The notes under the pieces are model-generated. The model ran no database searches, was not told where the DNA came from, and saw only the letters and a program-made list of their open reading frames with translations. DNA of 12,616 nt from Ruminococcus sp. (GTDB taxonomy: Bacteria; Bacillota_A; Clostridia; Oscillospirales; Ruminococcaceae): assembly GCA_017418765.1 (NCBI GenBank), contig JAFOMV010000062.1, positions 1 through 12,616 on the forward strand, read 5' to 3'. Of the stretch, positions 1 to 6,427 are shown one piece after another; the stretch's first letter is position 1; each line of letters begins with the position of its first letter. Made by a program: the position numbers and the translations under genes.

Positions 1-407
1 GGCACATTATGACAAAGCAAGCCGTCGAGCGAGCGGAGTCGCCTCCGCTGGCAGTTCACGATACGCTCGTAAACTCGCTGACTCTGTACAAAGCTGATAC
101 TCTGCTTTCGCACGTTGGCACATTATGACAAAGCAAGCCGTCGAGCGAGCGGAGTCGCCTCCGCTGGCAGTTCACGATACGCTCGTAAACTCGCTGACTC
201 TGTGCAAAGCTGATACTCTGCTTTCGCACGTTGGCACATTTATGACAAAGCAAGCCGTCGAGCGAGCGGAGTCGCCTCCGCTGGCAGTTCAAGATACACT
301 CGTTGGCACATTATGAGAAAACAAGCCGGCGAGCGAGCGAAGCCGCTTACGCCGGATGTTCAAGATACATTCGTTGGCACATTATGAGAAAACAAGCCGG
401 CGAGCGA
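1..407. repeat. Modular intergenic repeat array, five partial/complete units
   Basis: Five units begin with ggcacatt(t)atga at positions 1, 117, 233, 305 and 376. The first two are 116 bp and nearly identical to each other (for example t/c at 89/205). Units 3 and 4 are 72 and 71 bp and lack a block of about 45 bp present in units 1 and 2. Unit 5 matches only to about 407 and then diverges. Each of units 1-3 carries a perfect inverted repeat (agcggag-tcgc-ctccgct at 32-49, 148-165 and 265-282). Unit 4 has a different hairpin with arms ccggcg/cgccgg at 326-355. Reading frames through the array are short, lack ribosome binding sites and are repetitive, so I treat it as non-coding. The array reaches the left window edge and may continue. 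Its family is not known to me; a dispersed palindromic element is the most likely class. Confidence 0.85.
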
Positions 408-435
408 CCTGAAACTCATCGTTCTGCAAGAAGTA

Positions 436-458
436 AGCGAGTTTACGAGCGTATCGTG
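436..458 (-). repeat. Inverted copy of part of the array unit
   Basis: This 23-bp stretch is the exact reverse complement of 57-79 and 173-195 in units 1 and 2, the segment running from cacgatacgctcg to the first part of the 45-bp optional block. The array is therefore closed on its right side by an inverted piece of its own unit. That suggests the right end of an element with inverted termini, or a rearranged extra unit. Confidence 0.8.
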
Positions 459-466
459 GTCGGGGT

Positions 467-484
467 CAAGCTGCCGTCAGCTTG
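467..484. other. Small perfect hairpin between repeat array and promoter
   Basis: caagctg-ccgt-cagcttg is a perfect 7-bp stem with a 4-nt loop, ending 3 nt before the -35 box of the kinase promoter. No T-run follows on the plus strand, so it is not a clear terminator. It could be an operator-like site, a remnant of the repeat element or a weak transcription stop. Confidence 0.5.
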
Positions 485-487
485 CAC

Positions 488-516
488 TTGACAAATGGGG
501 TGCGAATTGATATTAT
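488..516 (+). promoter_or_regulatory. Sigma-A promoter for the kinase gene
   Basis: TTGACA (488-493), a 17-nt spacer and TATTAT (511-516). Transcription would begin near 523, leaving a leader of about 43 nt before the GTG start at 566. It lies just downstream of the repeat array. Confidence 0.7.
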
Positions 517-565
517 TATAGTGTAGGAATTATCTGAGCTTTGCTCTGTTTTTTGGGAGGTATCC

Positions 566-2272
566 GTGGAAACCAACGAACTGCATAATATCATACTGGA
601 GCAGCTCCGTCAGAAGCAGCCTCTCTGGTCTAACTGGATGATAGGCGAAAGGATCGGCTCAGGCGCTTACAGCGCAGTTTATAAGATAACCGCTGAACGT
701 TCAGGCAGAGTGGATACAGCAGCTATGAAAGTCGAACCCATTGTTCCCTCTGAAAGCGCTATGCGTGACGAAGAACGAAAAAAACGCTCGATCGAATCAA
801 AACGTGAGCTTGTCATAAACGAATCCAACATAATGCATAAACTCAAGCATTGCCCTAATATAGTCGCTTATGAGGATGAATCATTCTTTGACCTCATTAT
901 TGACGGAAAGGCAGAGGGATGCTATTTCTGTCTGCGTATGGAGTATCTTAGCTGTCTGGGTGACCTGCTTAAGAAAAAAGGCGCTTTTGAACTGTCAGAA
1001 ACAAATATACGCCGCCTTGCTTCTGATATAGCAAACGGCATAAGGGCTGCCCACGATATGGGGATAATACATCGTGATATCAAGCCTTCCAATTTCTTTC
1101 TCGATGAAAACAGCGGCGTTTTCAAGCTGGGGGATTTCAATATCTCAAAGGAAACTGAATATACACGCACCTTTGCAGGCACAAACGGCTACCTTGCTCC
1201 TGAGGTATACAAAGCAAAATCAAATGCAGGAGAATACTACACAAAGCTGGCTGATATCTATTCATTCGGCATCTGCCTTTATGTGCTGATGAATGATCTG
1301 TATATGCCCTTTGAACGTGAATACAATATCTCTGCGGAAGAAGCCATAGACCTGAGAATACAGGGCAGAGAGCTTCCGCCCCCTGTAAACTGTTCAGCAG
1401 GCCTTGCAAATATCATACTCCGTGCCTGTGCATATGACAGGCGTGACAGATATCAGTCCATAGATGAACTCATACTTGATCTGAAAAGGCTGGAAAAAGT
1501 ACCTGTCAGACCATATCAGCAGATAAACAGCCCATTTCACCAGCCTGCGCCGCAGCAAAACATAAACCATCCGCAGCACAGCAGCGAACAGCGTCAGGAA
1601 AAATATGCCCGCAAAACTGCCATAAGCGCTTTCAATCCCGTTCCGCTTATCGCCGCAATAATAACTATGCTTGTCCTTGCAGGTCTTGGGGCGGCAGTTT
1701 TGCTTCTGCTCAACGGCGATACCTCACCTTCTGTAACACCTATAACCTCCATACGCTCAAACGCTGATTCCATTGACATAGCAATACATGAGAATGTGGA
1801 GATAACCGAAGTGGAATGTCCCGACACGATCAGGCTCGACAGCAAGGACCCTATGTTCGGATATAAGTATTCAACTGAGCTTGTCTCCTCTGACAGCAGT
1901 CTTGTACTGTATGTAAATGATGATTCGGACAATACCCTTTGCTGGGATTCACCTGAGGGAATCTCTGTATCAGCTGTCAGGAGGGGCAATGAATACTCCG
2001 TCACACTGGACGCTACTGATTCGTTCGGTACCGATAAGGATACTGCTGTGATATTCTATAACGACAGCAGGGATGTTTCCTGCAAAGTGGATGTGCATAT
2101 AAGGAATACAGGCCCTTTCAAGGATGATATCCGCCTCTCGTCAAGCGATCCGTCAGTTATAAGCTTCAGCGAGAATGACAAATTCTCACTTAACGGCACA
2201 GGAAATGTTACTATAAACTGGATGTACGGTGGAGAGATAAAATACAGCAAAGACATAAAAGTAGAAAAATGA
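566..2272 (+). CDS. Transmembrane Ser/Thr protein kinase (Hanks type) with extracytoplasmic Big_2-like C-terminus
   Basis: This 568-residue protein phosphorylates Ser/Thr on target proteins from the inner face of the membrane. The kinase domain spans about 25-305. It has a glycine loop GSGAYSAV (31-38), the VAIK-type lysine K55 in AAMK, the catalytic loop HRDIKPSN (169-176) and APE (211-213). The metal-binding DFG reads D-F-N (190-192). A Pro/Gln/His-rich linker (about 313-350) leads to one membrane helix (about 358-382). The last 185 or so residues lie outside the cell and include a segment resembling a bacterial Ig-like (Big_2) fold, with SSSDPSVISF near the C-terminus. No PASTA repeats are present, so it is not PrkC/PknB-like outside. 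The start is GTG at 566, five nt after GGGAGG; no earlier start has a Shine-Dalgarno. Substrates and ligand are unknown. A single-gene transcript between its own promoter and terminator is likely. Confidence 0.9.
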   Translation: METNELHNIILEQLRQKQPLWSNWMIGERIGSGAYSAVYKITAERSGRVDTAAMKVEPIVPSESAMRDEERKKRSIESKRELVINESNIMHKLKHCPNIVAYEDESFFDLIIDGKAEGCYFCLRMEYLSCLGDLLKKKGAFELSETNIRRLASDIANGIRAAHDMGIIHRDIKPSNFFLDENSGVFKLGDFNISKETEYTRTFAGTNGYLAPEVYKAKSNAGEYYTKLADIYSFGICLYVLMNDLYMPFEREYNISAEEAIDLRIQGRELPPPVNCSAGLANIILRACAYDRRDRYQSIDELILDLKRLEKVPVRPYQQINSPFHQPAPQQNINHPQHSSEQRQEKYARKTAISAFNPVPLIAAIITMLVLAGLGAAVLLLLNGDTSPSVTPITSIRSNADSIDIAIHENVEITEVECPDTIRLDSKDPMFGYKYSTELVSSDSSLVLYVNDDSDNTLCWDSPEGISVSAVRRGNEYSVTLDATDSFGTDKDTAVIFYNDSRDVSCKVDVHIRNTGPFKDDIRLSSSDPSVISFSENDKFSLNGTGNVTINWMYGGEIKYSKDIKVEK

Positions 2273-2274
2273 AG

Positions 2275-2309
2275 CAGCTTCCTCTGAGAATATCAGGGGA
2301 AGCTGTTTT
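2275..2309. terminator. Bidirectional Rho-independent terminator
   Basis: A 13-bp stem (2275-2287 with 2293-2305, one G-T pair) has a 5-nt loop. It is followed by TTTT on the plus strand and by ATTTTTC a few bases after the stem on the minus strand. It starts three bases after the kinase stop codon and lies 20 nt before the stop of the convergent DUF11 gene, so it probably serves both. Confidence 0.85.
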
Positions 2310-2324
2310 GTCAGGAAAAGGATA

Positions 2325-3185
2325 TTATAATATATTTCCCCTGATAGTAAGTGTGCTGATGCCCGGCTGTACTGACCATTCTCCTGTTGCGGCATCCTGA
2401 ATGAACTGGGCTGCCGGTACTGTTATCTGTCCGCTGAGGCTGCTGAATACTCCCGTAGTTTCACTGTAGCTGTAGTTGGTGCCGGCACTCCACTGTGTAC
2501 CGTTGAATTCCGCAGTAAGTGAACCCAGTGCAGGGGTAAAGGTATCGCTGAAAATAACATCATCACCTGCTGTTACGGTATTTCCGCCGAAATTCTGAAT
2601 AACAAAAGTATAGGTCACTTCTCCGTTTGCCTCAACAGATGATGGACTGAGCGCCTTTGTTATAGCAAGGTCGATAGCATTATCGGCTGTTATCTTTTCG
2701 GATACAGTGATGGTTTCAAATCCGCTTCCGCTTATGGATGCAGTATTTGTGATAGAAGCGCCTGCACCTAACGGAGCGAAGGAATTTGTTCTCGCAGAAT
2801 AAACAATAAGAGCATTACCATCCGCAGGAACATTTATCCCTGTGATGGTAAGGGGCGACACAGCTGTAACTGTAGGTGCGGTCTGAATAACACCGTTAAC
2901 ATAATATCCGACAGTGCCTTCATTATAGGTCAGCGGAACTGCTTTAACGCCTGTTTTGCCTGCTGAGTATGCACCGAGATCATCTGTTACGGTGATATTG
3001 CTTACAGGTGAAGAACCTGTGTTCACTATGCTGATGATATATACTATATCACTGTCAGCGGAATAGGTGTTGGTCACTGCGTATTTATCAGCGGAAAGCA
3101 CCTCAATGATCTCGCCTGCTGTTATATTTGAATTGGTAACATTGCCGTTATATGAGAGGGTAGCCTGATTATAAAAAGTTGCCAT
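2325..3185 (-). CDS. DUF11-repeat protein without signal peptide
   Basis: A protein of 286 residues built from two beta-rich repeats. The first (about 30-165) contains DIVYIISIVNTGSSPVSNITVTD, and the second (about 172-284) contains VTYTFVIQNFGGNTVTAGDD; both are typical of the DUF11/conserved-repeat fold. The start at 3185 is chosen over an upstream in-frame ATG at 3242 because AGGAGG (3193-3198) lies seven nt before it. The mature-looking N-terminus (MATFYNQATLSYNG) has no signal peptide, no membrane segment and no LPXTG anchor, although DUF11 repeats usually occur in secreted surface proteins. Small signal-less DUF11 proteins with this N-terminus are, to my knowledge, seen in other Clostridia, but their role is unknown. 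Either it is a cytoplasmic or spore/coat-type structural protein, or it leaves the cell by a non-classical route. I cannot assign a function. Confidence 0.8.
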   Translation of the reverse strand: MATFYNQATLSYNGNVTNSNITAGEIIEVLSADKYAVTNTYSADSDIVYIISIVNTGSSPVSNITVTDDLGAYSAGKTGVKAVPLTYNEGTVGYYVNGVIQTAPTVTAVSPLTITGINVPADGNALIVYSARTNSFAPLGAGASITNTASISGSGFETITVSEKITADNAIDLAITKALSPSSVEANGEVTYTFVIQNFGGNTVTAGDDVIFSDTFTPALGSLTAEFNGTQWSAGTNYSYSETTGVFSSLSGQITVPAAQFIQDAATGEWSVQPGISTLTIRGNIL

Positions 3186-3518
3186 AGATATACCTCCTGA
3201 TTCATTGCAGAAAGTGGGAAATTGCTCCCTTAAAAGCAGCACTTAACAGGTAATTCCTTTACAGCACTGCCTTATATAATATGCTGACATCAGGATAGTG
3301 TTACTTTGCTTTACCTTTGTTTGGTTTAAAATCAATAAGATATTTGTCGATACATTGTACAAACTAACAATAATCTTCGTATATTCACTAAAAAATATTG
3401 TATTTATTGACATTGAGAAGAAAATGTGTTATAATACTCTAAACAAGCACTATCTGCACTACCGGATCAATGACCATAAGTCATTATATTAAATCTGACT
3501 ATCGGAGGTGACAGCAGT
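3186..3518. other. AT-rich divergent intergenic region
   Basis: This stretch holds the DUF11 gene's leader and ribosome site on its left. On its right it holds the EAL gene's promoter (3407-3435), a small hairpin aatgac-cataa-gtcatt (3469-3485) in the EAL leader, and the EAL ribosome site GGAGGTG (3504-3510). I found no convincing minus-strand promoter for the DUF11 gene; a TATTATATAA stretch near 3275-3285 lacks a good -35 partner. A 64-codon plus-strand reading frame at 3298-3492 overlaps the promoter and has no ribosome site, so it is not a gene. Confidence 0.6.
3407..3435 (+). promoter_or_regulatory. Consensus sigma-A promoter for the EAL gene
   Basis: TTGACA (3407-3412), exactly 17 nt, then TATAAT (3430-3435). 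Both hexamers are perfect. Transcription would start near 3442, giving an untranslated leader of about 77 nt. No operator palindrome overlaps it, suggesting steady strong expression unless the leader hairpin matters. Confidence 0.85.
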
Positions 3519-5606
3519 ATGGGCAGAAGCGATAATAAATATTTATGGCTTCATGAGCTCTTTGAAGAAATATCAAAAGTATCCTCTGATGAGGAATTAT
3601 CAGCTGTAATGTTAAGGTATCAGGAAGAAAACAACGATAAGGATATGTCTGCTGTCCTTCAGGATATCAGCTCCATGACTAAAGAATTGCTGTTTTTAAG
3701 GAAAATAAAGCTTCTCAGCGGCAATGACCATAAGCTTTCTGCGCTATCCTCAGATGAACGCCGTGAACTTGAAGAAGCTGAAAAGATCATAGATGAGAAC
3801 CGCTTTGAATACTATTTCCAGCCTATTGTCAACGCAAGTGACGGTGAGATATACTCATATGAAGCGCTCATGCGCCCTAAAAGCAGTATGAAACTGGGTC
3901 CGGGTCATATCCTTAAATATGCAGGCATGACAGACAGACTTAGCGATATCGAGCGTTTCACGTTCCTTAATGTTCTCAGGATAATCGATGAGAACAAGGA
4001 AAAATTCGGTGGAAAAATGGTTTTCATAAACAGTATCCCCGAAGCAAAGCTCAATGTTGATGACCTGCGGGCCATAAGCAGACTCCTGCTGAAACATTCG
4101 GATACTGCCGTTATCGAAATGACTGAACAGTCAGAAGCCGATGATGACAGTCTCGAAAACATGAAAGAAAGATGCAGGAACATGGGGGTAAGGATAGCTG
4201 TTGATGACTATGGCTCAGGCTATTCAAATGTAAGCAATCTGCTTAAATATATGCCTAATTACGTAAAGATAGACAGGTCACTGCTCAGTAATATACAGAA
4301 CAGCCCTAAAAAACGTCATTTCGTAAGAGAGATAATACAGTTCTGCCATGACAATGATATACTCGCTCTTGCTGAGGGAATAGAAACAGCAGAGGAGCTC
4401 CATGCGGTAATACTGCTCGGTGCAGACCTTATACAGGGCTTCTATACTGCAAAGCCGTCACCTGACATAGTGGAAACTATCCCTTATGATATCAAGCATA
4501 TGATCTCAAGATACCATCAGGAACGTGAAGACGGCAGAGGACAGCAAATGTATTTCGCTGACAGCCATGAACACATCTACCTTGAAAGAATGGTGAAATC
4601 AAACATAAAAAAGGTCATGGTCGGCACTAAAGGGAACGGAGCTGTTACGCTGTCAGGCGATGCTTCCACTGACACTCAGGTCAACATCGTCATCGAAAAG
4701 AATTACTGCGGCAGTGTTACTCTCATCAACGCATGGCTTGCAAATACGGGAAACAGACCCTGCATAGACATAGGCGAAAACTGCGATGTCAAGCTCATAC
4801 TTAACGGCGATAATACCTTTGATATGGGCGGTATCCGTGTACCTCAGTCTTCAAGGCTGACTATACAGGGCGAGGGAAGGCTTACTATCAACCTTGACAG
4901 TACCGAATATTACGGCATAGGCAACGGTATCGGCATTTTCCACGGAGATCTCATTTTTGAACAGTCAGGCAGGATAACCATAAATGCAAACGGTCAGACA
5001 GGTGTTGCCATCGGTTCGGGAAGCGGCGGAAATATCTTCATCAAACAGGGACAGTACCGCATAAAGCTCAGAAGTGATGTGGGGCTTGGTATCGGTTCTA
5101 TGTATACCAACTGCAAAATGTTTATACACGACTGTGATATCGGCATAGAAGCTACACTTGCAAGAGGTGCGGCTATAGGTTCTATCGGCGGCACGAGCGA
5201 TATCGATATATACAAGACATCCGCAAAAATATTCCTGACAGGTCTTGAACTTGTAGGCATAGGGGCTGTCGGAGGTGAAAGCAGCAGGCTTTGTCTCCAT
5301 GATGCAAGTACCATCATAAACATAAACGGCGAAAGATGCTCTGCTATCGCAGCCCTTGAGGGCAGTACCGAGTTCGACATTGAACGTGCGGCACTGCGGG
5401 TGGATTCAAGCGGAGTACAGGCTCTCGGCATAGGAGGATTTACAGGCGATATCCGCATATCTCAATCCACAGCAGATACTCATATAAGAGTAGAAACTCC
5501 TATGGATATGTCGAAATATCTGAAAACGGATGAAACTCCCGAAATTTCCGGAAGATTCCTTTTCACTGTAAACGGCGAGGATATCTACAGCATACATAAT
5601 TCATAA
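3519..5606 (+). CDS. EAL-domain c-di-GMP phosphodiesterase fused to C-terminal beta-solenoid
   Basis: A 695-residue protein with three parts. Residues 1-90 are helical and unassigned. Residues 95-325 are an EAL domain that would hydrolyse cyclic di-GMP to pGpG. The metal and catalytic residues are present: E115 of EALMRP, N171, E200 and E203 (VIEMTE), D229-D230 of the DDYGSGYS loop, K250 (VKID), E286 (AEGIET) and Q306 (QGFYTAKP). Residues about 375-660 are a repetitive beta-strand region. An I-G or G-I-G turn recurs at I439, I467/471, I498, I525, I553, I581, I610 and I638, a spacing of 27-29, as expected for coils of a beta-solenoid. Similar AIGSG repeats are common in exported carbohydrate-binding or adhesive proteins, but this protein has no signal peptide or membrane helix. 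There is no GGDEF domain. Start: ATG at 3519, 8 nt after GGAGGTG. The solenoid may sense a ligand or serve as a scaffold; its function is not known. Confidence 0.85.
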   Translation: MGRSDNKYLWLHELFEEISKVSSDEELSAVMLRYQEENNDKDMSAVLQDISSMTKELLFLRKIKLLSGNDHKLSALSSDERRELEEAEKIIDENRFEYYFQPIVNASDGEIYSYEALMRPKSSMKLGPGHILKYAGMTDRLSDIERFTFLNVLRIIDENKEKFGGKMVFINSIPEAKLNVDDLRAISRLLLKHSDTAVIEMTEQSEADDDSLENMKERCRNMGVRIAVDDYGSGYSNVSNLLKYMPNYVKIDRSLLSNIQNSPKKRHFVREIIQFCHDNDILALAEGIETAEELHAVILLGADLIQGFYTAKPSPDIVETIPYDIKHMISRYHQEREDGRGQQMYFADSHEHIYLERMVKSNIKKVMVGTKGNGAVTLSGDASTDTQVNIVIEKNYCGSVTLINAWLANTGNRPCIDIGENCDVKLILNGDNTFDMGGIRVPQSSRLTIQGEGRLTINLDSTEYYGIGNGIGIFHGDLIFEQSGRITINANGQTGVAIGSGSGGNIFIKQGQYRIKLRSDVGLGIGSMYTNCKMFIHDCDIGIEATLARGAAIGSIGGTSDIDIYKTSAKIFLTGLELVGIGAVGGESSRLCLHDASTIININGERCSAIAALEGSTEFDIERAALRVDSSGVQALGIGGFTGDIRISQSTADTHIRVETPMDMSKYLKTDETPEISGRFLFTVNGEDIYSIHNS

Positions 5607-5611
5607 AAAAC

Positions 5612-5645
5612 GGGGAATGGCCTTTCATAAACAAGGTCATTCCCC
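5612..5645. terminator. Bidirectional terminator between EAL gene and the PadR operon
   Basis: A 13-bp stem (5612-5624 with 5633-5645, one G-T pair) has an 8-nt loop. Six A residues just before it on the plus strand give a T6 run for minus-strand transcripts. The plus strand has TTT and, slightly later, T7. It ends both the EAL transcript and the operon reading leftward from padR. Confidence 0.88.
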
Positions 5646-5650
5646 TTTCA

Positions 5651-5854
5651 TCATATTTTTTTGTCGGATGATGCTTCATCCTCATCATTTACCTTTTCAA
5701 GCTTTGCGATATAGGCGCAGAGCTTTTTTGTTTTTCCGCTGTCAAAATCAATGGTAACAATGATATCACCGCTGATAGGAAGTACGCCGCTTACCGTGCC
5801 CTTTCCGAAAAGGCGGTGGACTACTCTGTCTCCCGTTTTGAATGATACAGCCAT
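5651..5854 (-). CDS. Small Tudor-like (PcrA/UvrD C-terminal type) protein
   Basis: A 67-residue protein. FKTGDRVVHRLFGKGTVSGV, followed by a V-T-I-D-F-D strand, a KTKKL strand and IAKLEKV, matches the pattern of the C-terminal Tudor-like domain of PcrA/UvrD helicases, which in those proteins helps contact RNA polymerase. Here the domain stands alone, followed by an acidic/lysine tail. CarD-type RNA polymerase binding modules share this fold, so a role touching transcription is possible but is inference. Its ATG lies two nt after the stop of the preceding PspC gene with no clear Shine-Dalgarno, so translation is probably coupled. It is the last gene of the operon, and its stop lies close to the shared terminator. 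Confidence 0.7.
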   Translation of the reverse strand: MAVSFKTGDRVVHRLFGKGTVSGVLPISGDIIVTIDFDSGKTKKLCAYIAKLEKVNDEDEASSDKKI

Positions 5855-5856
5855 AT

Positions 5857-6039
5857 TTATTCAGCAGGCATTATAAGCGCAGCGATAAGATACGCCATAA
5901 CGCCTAAGCCTGAGCAAAGTGATGCAATGACTGTGATAAGCCTTATGAGAGTAACATCTGCATTAAAGTACTCTGCAAGACCTGTGCATACTCCAAAAAT
6001 GAGTTTCCCTTCTTCTTTTCTGTGCAGTCTTTTATCCAT
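5857..6039 (-). CDS. PspC-domain membrane protein, short paralogue
   Basis: A 60-residue PspC-family protein. KEEGKLIFGVCTGLAEYFN is the conserved N-terminal half of the domain, and a hydrophobic helix (about 36-57) ends in the typical MPAE. PspC proteins act at the inner membrane in envelope-stress responses; in Gram-positives they also occur with Lia-type systems. It closely resembles the next gene upstream in the operon, including the leader (AAGGGAAGATGAACT here, AAAGGAAGATGAATC there), which points to tandem duplication. It is reduced to the bare domain with no tail. The ribosome site (6047-6054) is seven nt from the ATG. Confidence 0.88.
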   Translation of the reverse strand: MDKRLHRKEEGKLIFGVCTGLAEYFNADVTLIRLITVIASLCSGLGVMAYLIAALIMPAE

Positions 6040-6074
6040 AGTTCATCTTCCCTTCATGATATACTCTGAATATA

Positions 6075-6365
6075 TCAGAGATCTCTCTTGTCATCGCTGC
6101 TGTAGTATGTTTTGTTATTGCTGCTGTTATCATAATTATTATTGCTGCTGTTGCCGTAATTATTATTGAAAAAATTATTGCCGTTATCAGCAGGCATTAT
6201 TACAGCTGCTGCGATATAGAGAATCAGTCCGCCTCCGCCGAATACGCATGATGCAACTGTGAGTATCCTTATGATGGATACATCTACGTTAAAGTAATCT
6301 GCAAGACCTCCGCATACACCGCAAATTATCTGTCCTTCTGTTTTTCTTAATAACTTTTTCTGCAT
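6075..6365 (-). CDS. PspC-domain membrane protein with Asn-rich tail
   Basis: A 96-residue PspC-family protein. The domain occupies about 1-60 (TEGQIICGVCGGLADYFN, then a glycine-rich hydrophobic helix ending MPAD). A hydrophilic tail (about 61-96) is rich in Asn, Tyr and Ser and contains two tandem NNNY(D/G)NSS repeats. The tail is low-complexity and probably disordered. Compared with the 60-residue paralogue downstream, the tail is the main difference. The gene lies 62 nt after the DUF4097 gene, with a ribosome site AAAGGAAG shortly before the ATG. A role in membrane-stress sensing with the DUF4097 and HAAS proteins is inferred from the operon. Confidence 0.88.
   Translation of the reverse strand: MQKKLLRKTEGQIICGVCGGLADYFNVDVSIIRILTVASCVFGGGGLILYIAAAVIMPADNGNNFFNNNYGNSSNNNYDNSSNNKTYYSSDDKRDL
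6117..6164 (-). repeat. Two tandem 24-bp coding repeats in the PspC tail
   Basis: Positions 6117-6140 and 6141-6164 are 24-bp direct repeats differing at three bases. They encode NNNYDNSS and NNNYGNSS in the Asn-rich tail. Their length is a multiple of three, so unit gain or loss would keep the frame. Confidence 0.8.
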
Positions 6366-6427
6366 GATTCATCTTCCTTTCAAGATCATGGATGTTGTTT
6401 TATTTCAGCCGCTGTGTGCGGACTGTA

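Noticed and set aside
56..292. Minus-strand 78-codon reading frame across the repeat array (and similar plus-strand frames at 125-316 and 303-491)
   Set aside because: They are translations of the repeat units themselves, have no ribosome binding site, and the peptide merely repeats with the DNA period.
1..407. CRISPR array
   Set aside because: Whole 71-116 bp units are repeated, with no short constant repeats separated by unique spacers, and no cas genes nearby.
3298..3492. 64-codon plus-strand reading frame in the intergenic region
   Set aside because: AT-rich composition, no Shine-Dalgarno, and it contains the perfect promoter of the EAL gene.
3442..3518. Riboswitch in the EAL leader (for example a c-di-GMP sensor)
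   Set aside because: The leader is only about 77 nt with one 6-bp hairpin; no GEMM-like core or terminator is visible.
6395..6427. Terminator between the DUF4097 and first PspC gene
   Set aside because: Only a 4-bp stem (ccgc-acaca-gcgg on the minus strand) without a T-run; at most a weak attenuator, so the genes are kept in one operon.
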